A DNA stretch of 64,000 bases from Hydractinia symbiolongicarpus (GCF_029227915.1 NC_079888.1:14863001-14927000), one strand, 5' to 3'. Counted from the first letter of the stretch, positions 33,902 to 46,231 are shown. Numbers and translations: made by a program. The notes: a model not told the origin generated them from the sequence alone.

Positions 33902-36900
33902 CTATGTAAACCTTGTTTTCATATTTTCAATGGCTTCTTTTTTATCTAGTTCCTCTCTTGGCGCTATATAATTTGGAACATCGCCGACTTTGGGAGCTGG
34001 GTACCCTTCTTTAGTTGTAACCAAATGCTTCACTTCACTAACAATATCCTCTACTTTTCCATGTAGACTTTTTTGACAACCCATGAGTCTGTAATCATCG
34101 AGTATTGTTGCTTATAGTGATGCTCTCCAGACGATGTTTGTGCGTGGGAGGAGCCAGCTCCTGCATTAAAGCTAAGAACGGCGAGTTGTGACTAGCAATC
34201 ACTCCTGCAAAGGTAAAATGTAACCTCTTTGGGCAATATTTGTTGTAGAGTGAGTGGTAAAATTCGAATTTTCTTGTCTGTTTGAACTCGACGAAGTACT
34301 TTAAATCACGCAACAAAGACTTAAACTACAGTTTCAAGGTCTTTGTAGACAGGCGTTCCTTCCATCAACCATTTTTTTGATCGTTGTTCTAATTTAGATA
34401 GTTTAGCGTGTTCACATTTGTCACATATTTTGTTGCTTTCCCATTTGTGTTTGTTCTTTACATGACATAACAAACTCAGTCATTTCTCTCGTAACTCTGC
34501 CACGTTACCATTACAAGAGGCGCAACACCACCAGAAATGATTTGCGACAGCTTTTACTCAAGGAAGCAAATCTTTAGCATTTGTTTTCTTGGCACAATTG
34601 ACCAACTTCTTTTTAATGTTTTTTCCCATTTGCCATACATCAAAATAGTGTTTAATATCCTAACGTTCTTCTCGCATGTACTTCCGGACAAAATGGTGTT
34701 TGATATCCTTCCGTTCTCGCGTGTACTTTCGAATTTGAACGTGCCTGTCAGTTGCAATGCCATCAATTAAAAATAACAATCAATCCTTGTTTTTCCATGC
34801 GTGACGAATTTCCAACTTGGCCGGCATGAACTGCATGAAAGTCAACTATTTCATTTGATTTTAAATTATGTAACGTGCAAGTTCTGTACTTTGCACTGTA
34901 ACCTGGTGAATCACACCTCCCTTCGCCTGTTATGTGTAGTACCTTTTTGCTTTCTAGGTAAGACTGAAATCGTATTCTCCGAAAATATATTTTGTGAATC
35001 GCTTGGAATATGTACTTTTTTGTATTTCGTAAAAGGTGGTTTTGGACAAAAATGTATTTTTTGCGATCTGCATCATTTCTTTAACGCGTTGGTGTGTGTT
35101 ACCGGAAATTAAAATGGCTTACTCACCAGTGGTTGCGATGACCATTCGTCAGCATGATGATCACTGCACAACAAATGTACGATTAGTTGAGTCCTTTTAA
35201 CTGCAATTTTATTCATTTCAGTTGGCTTAACCCTATTCGGTCCGGGGGGGGGGGGCGGATTCCGCCCCCCTGACGGTTTTTTTTTAATAACTCCTAATTG
35301 CTTTCTTATATGGCTATGATACTTACTGAGTTTCAACATTTATCTATTAAACACCTGCATGCTAAATTGTTAGGTCCCATACCTTTCAGAGGCTTTGATA
35401 TTGATATGGGGAAAATGTAATAACTCCTGTTAGGATTATCCTTAGAACTTGAAACTTGCAACACAACTTTTTTTCATCAAGAAGAATCATTTTGAATAAT
35501 TTTGACACGTGATTAATCCAATTTCCCGATTTTGTCGGATTTTACCCAAAAATCGGAAAAAACGAATTTACGGGCAATTTTTGGCAATTTTTTATCCGCT
35601 TCATGTAAAAACCGGAAGATATGTTAAAAAATTTCATTTAGCTTTCAGAAACATCAAACAGAATGTAAAAATTCGCTCTAGAACAAAAGTAATTATATTT
35701 TAAGCAGATAGTTGCATTTTTATCAATTTTCAAGCTTATGATAACGTCACAGAATATGTACTGACGCAAGCAAAAAATTTTTGCCACCATTTTGTGCCTT
35801 TTATGACGTACTATAAGTGTGCCAAGTTTGATCCAATTGGAACAATCCTATGGAAAGTTATTGAGGGAATCCGCCCCCCCCCTTCCCCCCGGTCATAGTA
35901 TGTTCAAAAAAACCCGGACCAAATAGGGTTAAAACATTGAAACAAAATCGTAGCAGAGGTAGAAGGCAAGACCAACAAACGATAAAACACGTGCAGTTTA
36001 GGTTGGGAATGTCCGCATAGGAGTCGATATCATTCTCACTATCTGGTAGATTTTCCAAGTTGAACGATTCGTCTTGACTTTTCTCATTACTAATTGTTTC
36101 TTCCTTGTATTCTGAAAATTCTTCTATGAGAGACATCGATATTTTTTCTACGTCGGGTGAGAACGAAAAATTGGTATTACAACATTTGTCCTTCTTTTTT
36201 TTTTTTGCTTTTGGAATCTTTACTTTTATTGTAGCAACTAGATTCTAACCTTCTCATGACTCACACATAGTGATGATTGACATTGAAATGTCTTTAATGA
36301 CTTGATAGCATTGACATATTTATCAATGCCATTTGTTTCAGTCTGGGTTTCCATTACTTGTTTTTTTCAGGTTGTGTAGTATCACTTGCGTCTATTTCCA
36401 GCATAGAGTCAATTAGCTAGAAGATAACCAAACAAAACTTCATTTTAAACCAACCCTTTGTATTGCAAAAACATATAGACACTTATTTTACCTGTCGTTT
36501 CGGTCTTCGATTCTTTTTACTGTTCTGTTATGTTTCTCAGGCTGTTTCGTAAAATTAAACAAGGTCGGAACAGCACCATCTTTTAATTTCTTTCCCGGTG
36601 GGGAACCCATTAATTCAGCCTAGAAATTTAAAAATAATAGATTTTCATTGCCCCTGTCTTACGAAAGCACATGTTCTTGTAGGGTTTTTTGATGTGAAAA
36701 AAACATTCAGCACTGGGAGAAAGAAAATGCGAACATGCGGAGGAAATATAATGATTAACATGGTTTTGGTTTGGAAATGGCTATAATAAATGAAACTGTG
36801 TTGAATGTTTCTAAATACGAGAAAGACAAATGTTTGGCTGTTTGGTGAAACATAGGTAACAAAAGGACTTACTTGTAAATCTCTTTCGAAGCACTCTGCT

Positions 36901-37174
36901 TCAAATTGTTGAGAACAAATATAAAACCCAAGAGACTTTCGGCAAGGTACCACTTCTTTTTATATTCTGTAGCCATTATTCCGAAGCTCTTTATCTTTTT
37001 TCGCACTAGGAATCTAATAAAATACTACGCGGATTTTTCTTTCATTGTTACATTTTCCTTTCTCGTAAGCTTTTCGTTGTCTACCTCCTTATTTTCCTCG
37101 CTTTCCTTACCCTTTTTTGTTTTTTTATTATTGCTACTTCGATTTGTACAACCGATGGCAGCACAGTTTGGCAT
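33902..37174 (-). pseudogene. THAP-Kolobok transposase gene, broken
   Basis: Exon 1 (37111-37174) starts MPNCAAIGCTNRS, the first half of a THAP finger. Exon 2 (36873-37013) ends YICSQQFEAECFERDLQ, the second half. Exon 3 (36492-36619) has the post-THAP AVPTLF box. An acidic, poorly conserved region follows to about 35940. The transposase body from 35167 down includes DEWSSQPL, SKTTFYEIQK, ATDRHVQIRKYTRE, FDVWQMGKNIKKKL, NHFWWCCASCNGN, KYCPKRLHF and IAPREELDKKEA. N-terminal THAP plus this DRH-containing body is the Kolobok layout as I know it. There are stops in exon 2 and many frameshifts in the body, and a MITE is inserted at 35227-35932. Its function would have been excision and insertion at TTAA. 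Confidence 0.7.
35227..35932. mobile_element. TTAA-ended MITE inside the Kolobok gene
   Basis: Left end TTAACCCTATTCGGTCCGGG; the right end is the reverse complement with one mismatch. Inside each end is a long G or C run with GGATTCCGCCCCCC-type sequence. Ends starting with TTAA suit a Kolobok- or piggyBac-mobilised element. The 706-bp body is non-coding. A related, truncated and inverted copy lies at 40088. Confidence 0.8.
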
Positions 37175-37539
37175 ATTGAAATAATAAGTATGTATAAACA
37201 ACACGCTTCTTCATGTAATTACACCTAATTCCTAACAGCAAACTTCGCTTTTTGAAGTATAAAACGTCATAATTCAAACTCGACCAACCCTTCGAAAAAA
37301 CGTAAAGGGGTCAGTATACGAAGGTGTTTTTACGTGTGGTTAACACAGATTATTTCAAAAAAATAAGTTATCGTATTGTTTTTTTTCCTTTATGACCATT
37401 GATTATGAAAATATAATCTTTGACCGAACTTCCCCTTAAAAGCTAGGTACGTTTTCTCCATCATCATTTCGAAGGAAAACCCAGCCAAACGTTTGGTTGC
37501 TTCTAAAACCAAATAAAAATATTTGTGAAGAAGACAACC

Positions 37540-38486
37540 TTTTAATTAAATACAATGCATGGATTCGTTTTTACGCATTTCGAAAACGAGTCCGCCTAAA
37601 ATTCGCATCTTCTGTGAAATGTTTGAAGCCTTTTTTAATCCTTTCCCACTTACAATGAAAGAACCATAGGTAAGGATTAACTCGTCTTCCATGACTAAGT
37701 GCTTAGTTTCATCATTGTTAATGGGTCACACAACAAACTCTTCCAACTCTAAAGAACCTCCAGCTGGCTTTTTATGTGGGTAAAGTACCAGTTCGCACTG
37801 ACTTTGAATACCAGTAAAACTATCGGATGACTCTTTTCTGCACGCATCTATGACAATGCCTTTTCATATCACCAGAAAAGTAAAATCCCAAGCAGATTGT
37901 TTTTTCATTCGACTGTCTACAAACAATTATGTCCCCATAACCAGCTTAACCAACCTTAGAATTATGAAAAAAGTCCCGTTATTTTCTTAACGTCTCGAGT
38001 AGAATTTAACACGTGTAAAGCTACAGCCAGGTTCACAAGTCCTGGCGCACAGATCGTTGCATGCTTTAGTTTACTTTTGTTTCGTTAGAAATTATTCTAT
38101 GATTTATCCGTTTAAGGATAGTTTAGTGATAAGTCCTTTAATGTTTTTTTATTAGTGTTTTGTGCTTTGCCCTTTTTAATGGTCATTATTTTTTCTGAGA
38201 GAATCCATTTTTAAAAGGGAGAGTTACAACCTCTATAATATCTAACCAGCCGTCATTAGACAAGCTATATCACAACAGCCACCTGCTTTGTCACTTCATC
38301 ATCAATTTGCGTTCCTTGGCCTCCTTTACAACCTGTACGGATAGAGCCAAGATACTGCTGACAAGATCTTCGTTTTTGATGGTGGCGAAATAAATGCCGT
38401 GGCAGTTTGCTCACTATTTCTCCACAATAGTAGCAAGCGTCACTTCTGTCATAAATTCGCAAACCTTCTTTTGATTTATGTGCCAA
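37540..38486 (-). pseudogene. Zinc-finger N-terminal part of a recombinase-type transposon gene
   Basis: At 38486-38265 a frame gives DACYYCGEIVSKLPRHLFRHH, a C2H2 finger much like the one in the 1.6-5.3 kb recombinase. Farther on (about 37980-37545) fragments read GDMKRHCHRCVQK, MEDELILTYGSFIVSGKG and NISQKMRILGGLVFEMRK. I recall these blocks from N-terminal regions of cnidarian tyrosine-recombinase proteins. The catalytic part is absent. Stops and shifts throughout. The repeat at 38568 lies just upstream. Confidence 0.4.
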
Positions 38487-38567
38487 CAGTAAATCGATTC
38501 CTTTAAAATAGCGTCAGTAGTTCAAGGCAACAACGATACGATTTGCTGCTGTCGACTTTTCTTTTCT

Positions 38568-38855
38568 CAAAGTTTAACAACAGTTATTGGTTTTGGCAGA
38601 CAGTGTCAATGAATGTGGCTAGTTTCTTGCGGGAGGCAGGGGATACTTACTCAAGTGCATGCACCAGATCCCAAGCATGAGTGAATTTTACCAATCCTCA
38701 TGTTTCCACATTCATACGTGTTTGTTTCTGTACAGTCGAAATCCATTACCTTTCCGATTATCCTTGTAAAAGGAGAATGCAGAAGTTCCTCAGCGGCTTC
38801 TTATTCTTTGGAGAGAAACCTCCTTTTTTTTCATTAAACTTTCCGTCTTAATTTT
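38568..38855. repeat. Dispersed repeat, copy 2
   Basis: Second copy of the sequence at 26180-26470, same orientation, with many substitutions and few small gaps. On the minus strand it lies immediately 5' of the zinc-finger fragment, so the repeat unit is probably part of that transposon. Confidence 0.8.
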
Positions 38856-39299
38856 TTAATATGTGGAGTCCTGTACTTTTGTTTTTATTATTGAAGTCAG
38901 ATTAGACCTGTCTTGCTTAGATTAGCGGTTGTTTATTAGATATTCTGTGATATAAAATATAAAGAATCAAAGATATTCTCTTTGTAGACTGAACAGATTC
39001 AGCATCGTCATCATAACTTTCTACGTCCTCATTTACTGTGTCGCATATGCTAGGGAAGTCTCTAAATAATCCAGAGTCGTTCCCTAATGACATCTTAAAA
39101 TTTAAAGCAACAACAAATCAAATACTTCGTCAGAAAGAGTAATATCAGCCATAGCTAAGGTTCGTTCAAACAAAAAAACAGCAACAAGCAAACAAGTAAC
39201 TGAATCAGTGTACCTTTTGATCTTAAAATACGTTACCAAATATCTTGACAAAAAAATCTTTATTACTTCACCACGCCCCACACTATACTATTTACTTAC

Positions 39300-39841
39300 A
39301 TGATTGAGCACACTAGCATTATTGCCTTCACCAGGTGGTCCAAATTGTCATCGTTGTCAAGTCTAACAACAGCCTAATGAAATAACGTAATCGCATAGGT
39401 AATTTAGCATCAATTTAAAACGTTCTTCATTATTCTTTACAAGACGTATACATTTTAAATTATCTCCACTTGACAAGCCAACTTAATCTCTTTTATGGTT
39501 GGACACTATACGTAAGTGAATAAATTTGTAAAAACAAAAAATAAGGCATTACGCATTACATTATGCAACGTGTTAAATTAACTACGTATTACAAACCTTA
39601 CGAAGTGTCATATCGTTACCATCATCAACTGTAGGATCGAAATTTGCTTCTTTTATAACAGTTTCATCACAAATGGTCTGAAATAGATTAAGAGAAAGTC
39701 GAAGCATATAACATCAGCGTATATTAAAAAGTCTATCCATGTAGTTTACAATAAGAGACATGTTATTCCTTCGGACATTGCAAGCCAGCAATATTAATTT
39801 ACCTGGTTCATACTAGGGGGGAAATTCTCTTTTTCTTACAT
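39300..39841 (-). CDS. Small exons of an acidic protein, partial gene
   Basis: Three short exons with consensus sites and agreeing frame. One ends at about 39804 (KENFPPSMNQ, donor GTAAAT). 39597-39677 is 27 codons (TICDETVIKEANFDPTV and on; donor GTTTGT). 39300-39373 contains AVVRLDNDDNLDHLV (donor GTAAGT). A further acidic frame (MSLGNDSGLFRDF...) starts at 39094, but its phase does not fit directly. No family recognised. The exons could be the 5' end of the zinc-finger gene to the right on the map (37.5-38.5 kb). Confidence 0.4.
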
Positions 39842-40087
39842 TTCCTAAAGAACAAAAATTAATCAGGTTCACTTTGCTCCATAATTAAACCCGAGACAGC
39901 ATCAAAACTTAAAAAAATTTTCCTCGTGTAATGTAATTATCTATACTATATAAACTTGCTAGGATGGTTGCAAGTTATATTTGTAAGAACATAGGGCCTG
40001 GACATATACGGCTAGGTTGGCTTGGTTCGCTGTCATTCTTGGTTGTACACAAGATACAAAATTTTGAAAGACAATGTTTTTCTTGGC

Positions 40088-40525
40088 TTAACCCTATTCG
40101 GCGCCCCGTAATAACTTTTCATAAGCTTGTCCAAATTCAATCAAACTAGGGACACTTTCTACTACTTCAAAAAAGGGAAAAAAAGGCAGCAATAAATTTT
40201 TGTTTGCGTTAGCATATTTTTTGTGACGTCATCAAAAGCTTAAAATTTGCTCAAAATGCTAATATCTACTTAAAACTAAATTGCTTTAGTTATATAGCGA
40301 TTTTTTACAATCTGCTTGAAGTTTCAGAAAGGCAAATATTAGTTATTTTCCCTATTATTAGGATTTTATGGCGATTTTTAGGAGTAGTTTCTAGTGATGG
40401 CCAATATCAATGCCTCTGAAAGCTATGGGACCTAAAAATATGGCATACATGTGTCTAATAGATAAATATTAAAACTTAGTAAGTATCATAGCCATGCATA
40501 AAGGTGCCCTGAATGAAATCTATGA
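40088..40525. mobile_element. Truncated, inverted relative of the TTAA MITE
   Basis: Begins TTAACCCTATTCGGCGCCCC, the same terminus as the MITE at 35227. Toward its other side it matches that MITE in reverse complement: TTAGTAAGTATCATAGCC and CTGAAAGCTATGGGACC correspond to GGCTATGATACTTACTGA and the ACCTTTCAGAGG region. The second terminus is missing. Confidence 0.65.
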
Positions 40526-42062
40526 TTATTTTTTATTTAAAATGATTTTTGCCTTTAGCTGCTACGTACCAATGGACATAACGATCTGCCCATTGATAAC
40601 AAAAAATTGTTACCAGCTCCTCACACTTTTAATACTGTAGCCACAGCTATACCTAAATCCCAATTGTAAACCCACTAACAATATCTAATTTATTTAGAAA
40701 GTCGGTCGGAAACAAATGGGATTTAAATTCATGGTGAGAAAATCTCAATAAAACATAAGCCTTTTTTTGAGGATGCTCCTATCCTATGTATCAGGAATTT
40801 TGCATTGGGCTATATGCATATAATTTGTGTAGCAGTAGTAAGGCGAGTGCTACTGTATTAAAAAAGATCCTCGTATATATAAGTTTTCATCAAGACAAAT
40901 TGGTCAACTCTCTGACAATTTTCAGCAGTTTAATGGTACTATACCAAAGGAAATAACAAGACAGTCCAGAAGGCTAAATGATTTTAAATGTTCGATAGTT
41001 ACAGAACTTCGCCAATTCCTGCTTCTATACTGGTCTGATTGTTTTAACAACCCATCATTGCGAAAAAAAACTATGATAATCATACTCTCTAATATTTGCG
41101 TTAAACTATGATAATCATATTTCCGCTGGATACCAATGCGCTCATATGTACTTAACTGGTTCGGATAAATTTTTCAGTCATAAAGTTGAAAAAACCGTGT
41201 AAATTGGTTGCCGTGATTTTCATTAGGCGATTGTTGATAATAATGGCAGGCATATGGCAGATTGACACAGATTGTGGCAGATCTTGCGTTTTGGTTTGAT
41301 GGCTGTGAGATGACATTAATAAGTAGAAACTAGTTGGTTATATGAACAGAATTTTATTCACATGGATAGCAGTAAAAGTGGGAAAGCTGAAGGGACTCGC
41401 GGGGAGGTGAAGGAAGGTAAGCTAGATGCTATAATGTTATGAGCTCTATTATGGGCCCCAGCCCAGGCCAGTATAATATTTAGTAGGATATGATATACCC
41501 TAGTCCTAAAGCTATAAAACTACCTAAAAAACCTCTTTCCATGTTTTTATTGCATTTGAATTTGAATCTGTTTGCCACTGAATTTTCTTTGTACCGTGTA
41601 TTATAGCATACAACACATGTTCAGCTCAGTGGGCATTTTCTTCACTTTTGTACTTGAGCTAGCAGCTAGACGGTTTTAAATGTTTCAGAAATTCCTTGAA
41701 TTTGTTCTCGCTTCCTACTACAGTAAGAAAAATTTTTTTCATTATTATAGCTCACAAACTCTTGCAAACACTGCTGAAACCTGGTTTACCGACCAGAAAA
41801 AAAAGCAAGATTTTATGAATACAGCAGAAGTTCCAAGACTGGAGAAAGAATACTCGAGTAGCACGTAATACCAAAACGCAGGTACAAAAAGAAAACAAAG
41901 CCGAGAAATAGAACTGCAGAAACATACTCATCAAAACAGAGAGTTATTTGCTCTAGGTGTTATACATACATAGGCAGTACTGTGCCAGTACTCCTATATA
42001 TTTTGGATAAAAGAAGAGAAAATTATGAAATGGAAAATGATAGCTATGCATTCATATTATAT
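40526..42062. other. Region 5' of the KDZ pseudogene, mostly non-coding
   Basis: No firm gene. A frame at 41680-41868 (SQTLANTAETWF, then a lysine-rich part) may be an early exon of the KDZ gene. AAACTATGATAATCATACT at 41068-41086 and a near copy at 41103 match, in inverse orientation, a 19-mer at 50534-50552. Confidence 0.35.
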
Positions 42063-44163
42063 CTTTGTTTTCTTTTTAGATAATGTCACGCCTGAAAGTA
42101 GTATTGCAACAAATGAAATTGTCAATAATACTGAAAATATATATGGTATATTTCTTGAATTATATATCCACTAAGTTAACAATAACTACCCAGCTGCTAA
42201 AGAGCATTCAATCTGGCAAAGCAAGCTAGTAATAAAGTAATTAAAATAAATATAATTACATCTATTTTAAGGTACTGAAATCAGCAATGAAATTCCTAAT
42301 AGAAGGGAAGATGTGTTCACCAGGAGCACTGAGTTGTTAAGGACTATGATTCGGCCAGTTGGTAGTAAAAAATAAAAAAATAAATCTTGGTTTGACCGAA
42401 CAAAATCTAATAAAGATAAGTGGCGAAGAAATAGACCTTTAATTTGGGAAATTATGTTGGCAGTAGAAGAACTTACTGGGTTTTGTTCTGTATGCAATGA
42501 CAGAGGTGCAGTCATTAGATGTGATGATTGCTGTAACAGTGCTCTTTTTGGATGGAATTCAACAACGTATAACTCCGTTGGAAGCAATAAATGATAACAT
42601 GGACATTGAACCAACAGGCATGTATACAGTAGCATTTATTGTATAATGATTTAGTGTAAGGCACTGCTTTTATAACTTTCACACCTTCATTGATAACTGT
42701 GCCAATAGGAACTGAAGAGGTTGTCCTAACTAAATAATTATAATGTAAATATTGTTTTTTATGCTGCAGTAAAATCCGTAAAGCTCAAGTGTTTCTCTTG
42801 TGAGCATTGCGATGGAAAAAACATAAGACAAGAGGATACTGATGATATCTGTATGGTGGTTACATTGAAAGGTTTGTATGTCAGATAAACATATGCGACA
42901 AATAACGTTATTTTCAATATATTCATATTAATTTATATCCATGTGTATTGTATATTTATAGGGCGGTATGACATTTTCAAATATAGAATTTATGTGAAGA
43001 CTGTGGCGGCATTCCCATTTGATATTAGCTCAGTGCTAAAATCAGGGTATTGGCCTGGGAGTCCGTGTTCCATTAATCATCTGATTAAAGAAGATGTTTT
43101 TATATTATGGGATGCATTTCGTAGCAGAATGCCTGGTAGCTCTTTAAAGGCATTCCTTACATCATTATGTGATATTGGTGAATACTATGGAAGGGTACGT
43201 TTATTGCTTCAATATTTTTTACTTTGTTCTATATTAAGAAATGATATATAGTTCATGCATATTTCAAATTCTGAAAATATTTTGTATGCTCAATAAAAAA
43301 TTTGCTTACGTGTATATATATATATACATTTTCTAGACAAACATGATCAATGTCAACACATTCTCATCGTCATTTAAAGAATGGAAATATTGAAGACATG
43401 AGAAAGACGTGATTCAAAAGATGAACTGGCTTGATTGTCCGCCATGTACAGTAAAACAACACAGGTGTCATGTAGATGGAAACTGTAAATTATACAGATA
43501 TTCCTCCTCCGGCAAGTAAGACTAAACTAACAAGTTTTTGCCATATAAGTACCAGTTTTATTATTCAAGTGCAAATTTCTATCTTAAAGGTATTTTTAAT
43601 GCATTAAGTATAAAAGACAATTATTAATTTTTATAAGGCGAAGAAGGCCATCATGATATGGTGAATTGCTCTTTTGGTCAAATGAAAAAGTATATTCATA
43701 TATGGAACAACTATATGAAAATTGCTCTTTTGTAAGCAAGGTTTGTGTTTTTTCTTAAATGTATCTCTTTTCATGTTATCTGTAATAGTAAATTGAAATA
43801 TACTTTGTAATATCCATATATTTGAAAAATGTGTTTTGATTTTACTTAACAAGGGTGACACACAATGTGGGGGCGATGGTCAGCAGCAAGAAATGTGAAA
43901 AGAAAAGCGAAATCGCTAGATAAAACAGGCCTTGAAGGCATGTTATAGGACAGAAAGCTGTAAATATGTTCCAAGGAGAGGTTTTTAGGTATTCCTTGTT
44001 TATAATGAAGGAATTCGTGATTCCAAACAGTGTGACATTTTATTTTGCTGATGTAATATGTAAACTTTGGAAATTCATCTGCAAACATGCAACTGACATT
44101 TCAATTGCAATTAAACCAGCTCTATCTATTATGCATGCTAAGGCACATGCCCACGACTGCCAA
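42063..44163 (+). pseudogene. KDZ-superfamily transposase, intron-bearing, broken
   Basis: Exons with good sites: 42080-42145, from 42272 (TAA in frame at about 42372, then CSVCNDRGAVIRCDDC, the CxC cluster typical of KDZ proteins), 42961-43195 (SGYWPGSPCSINHL, WDAFRSRMPGSSLKAFL) and 43337-43516 (FKEWKY, CPPCTV, HVDGNCKLYR). The last, 43854-44163, contains SLDKTGLEGM, GEVFRYSL, FADVICKLWKF and MHAKAHAHDCQ. LDxTG and the DVxC block carry catalytic acids of Kyakuja-Dileera-Zisupton transposases. Stops and frameshifts in the last exon. The 3' remainder is lost at the junction with the retroelement. Confidence 0.7.
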
Positions 44164-44507
44164 GTATGTTTTTTTTGTAATAATATTTTATATAACATAC
44201 ATGACATAAAGATTCTGGTTTATACAAAAATATTTTTAAGTTTAGACCCCCAAAATATTTTTATTTTGCGAGAAAAACAGGCGACCAAAATTACAAATTT
44301 ATGATTTAGTGAAAATGAGTTGTACCCTTTTATCGTAACTGATGACAGCATGTCTTGACATAATGTTGATTAAATGTTGATTATGTAGGCCTTAAACTCG
44401 ACAAGAAAAAAAATACTTGGATTTCCTTCTTTGCGTTTTGTTATTGTGTTATTCGCTTGTAGCCACTTTTTTTTCTTTGTGTTCCTCTTGGGTAGAGCGT
44501 ATTTCTT

Positions 44508-45255
44508 ATGCCTTCATGCGTAATTCGCTTGTTTATTAGTCTGCGTCGTGTGTGGTTCTTATTTCAAAAGGATTTTAGGTTTGCATCAGACTGGTCGAGC
44601 TGGTTTAGGGCTCTTACACCACAAAAATATATCACCAAAAGGCACTTATGTCATGACTCGGTTTTAATAGTTTTGGTTAAGGCATTAAAAGAGTTTTTTG
44701 TATCATATGAACCTCTTAAGGTTTCCAAGTGCAACGAAATTAATTTCATTCCAGCCGGTCAATCACCATCTAAGAAGAGTCATACAAAGTGTCCAGGCCT
44801 TCTTCACCTTGCTTCCGATTGGAAAATACTGTCAGATTTAGATTCCGTTTTAGTTGTTCCACCATACATTGCAATAACACAACTACGCCCAGACGTTATT
44901 AAAAACTGTAATTATGTTAGAACTGACTTGTCCATGTGAAGAGAATACGGAATATTGGCACAAACGAAAGCTTAACAAATATTCTTCACTATGTTATGCT
45001 ATGAAAAACAATGGATGGATCGTGCATTTCTTTGCCATTGAGGTGGGTGCAAGGGGTTTCTGTTCAGAATCAGTAAGGACCTGTTTTCGTCGCCTTGGTT
45101 TCCCTAACAAGCCTTTGCGTTCCCTATTAAAATCCCTAACTTTTGCCTCCATGAGTGCTTCTTTTTACATCTGGATGTCTCGAAATTCTACCACTTGGGT
45201 TGAGCCTGAAAAAGCTCCAATCATTCCTGAAGTTTGTTACAAATATGGAATGTGA
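44508..45255 (+). pseudogene. Restriction-like endonuclease domain of a non-LTR retroelement
   Basis: First frame: HLASDWKILSDLDS, then AITQLRPDVI. A frameshift near 44910 leads to LELTCPCEENTEYW, KRKLNKYSSLC, IEVGARGFCS and FKR-like CFRRLGF. The order PD, about 15 residues, E-L-T, then K..KY fits the PD-(D/E)XK endonuclease at the C-terminus of R2/NeSL-like elements. The reverse transcriptase expected upstream is not present; KDZ sequence is there instead, so the copy is 5'-truncated. Its stop TGA at 45253-45255 overlaps the ATG of the protease frame. Confidence 0.55.
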
Positions 45256-46231
45256 GAAATCAAAAAACCCTGAGAAATCTTCCGCAAGTGCCACAAACTC
45301 TTGTAAAATCAAAAAACCCGAAAAACTTGCTACAAGGTCTTCCAAAACAACAGGCGCATTGCCATCTAACCCGGATTTTAGGAATAGCGGTCTAAAAAAC
45401 TTGGGAAACACATGTTATGCAAACTCAATCTTACAATGTTTTTATAACCTTCCAAAAGTTAAAGAAGCCATTTCTGGCAGCAAAACAACCTCAAAGTTAG
45501 GCGAAGCATTTGTAGGTGTTTTTCAAAGTTTGGCTGTTTTTAGAAGTCCAGTTGATCCCTCCCATTTTTTTGCGTGCTATGCAACATCATATCTCAGCTG
45601 CGAAGGGAAGTGCATTTAGTATCTTTGCTTAGCACGACGTCCCCGAGGTTCTTGAATATCTCCTACCTGGTCTGCCATTAGTCTTTTTAGTATTGGCATC
45701 AAGACATGAACCACTTGCAATTCATGTCATATTACCAGCTCCTCAGAAGTTATAACACCATGCATCCAACTTTCTCTGCACCCTACGTTACAATCTTCTT
45801 TAGATAAGTTCTTTGAAAGCGAGGAGTTGTCACACACCAATGCCTACTTCTGCCATGTTTGCAACGCTCATCAAACTGCTCTAGTTGAAAAAGAGGTAGT
45901 GTCGTGCGGTTCCCATCTCATTTTACAGCTAAAACGTTTTGCCAGTGCCAACGGCCTTGTGTCAAAAATTGTCTCTCGTATTACTGCTTACCCTGGTACC
46001 CTTTTCATACCTTTTACCGTAGATGGAGAAGTGAAATTTCGTAAAAATTTTCAATTAAGGGCTATTATCAACCATTGCGGCAACTTAAATAATGGTCACT
46101 AAACAACCATAGCCTTCGACCAAATGGTTCACAGGTGGATACATTGCAACGGTAGAGCAGTAATTTTCTGTGATGACCGCCTTATTAACAGTCACGAGTC
46201 ATATGTTTTCTTTTTAGAAGAGCTGAGGTAA
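45245..46231 (+). pseudogene. Ubiquitin-specific protease (C19), copy C
   Basis: ATG 45245 starts a Lys/Ser-rich leader, then the Cys box GLKNLGNTCYANSILQC near residue 45-60. A frameshifted middle follows (stop at 45617), then YFCHVCNAHQTALVEKE (zinc CxxC), LILQLKRFASANGL and the His box NHCGNLNNGH. TAA takes the place of the tyrosine that follows GH. The frame then reads on to FFLEELR and TAA at 46231. Length, about 325 codons, is near that of a minimal USP core. Cellular USPs remove ubiquitin. The overlap with the endonuclease frame and the retroelement 3' end following it show that it travels with the element. Confidence 0.75.

Noticed and set aside
36906-37184. Plus-strand frame at 36906-37184
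   Set aside because: It is antisense to the first two THAP exons, and its Ser/Phe/Leu-rich content is the mirror of Lys/Glu-rich sequence.
45245-46231. A cellular USP gene captured once as a processed pseudogene
   Set aside because: Two diverged copies share the same element-specific 3' repeats and stem-loop, which a single processed copy would not.
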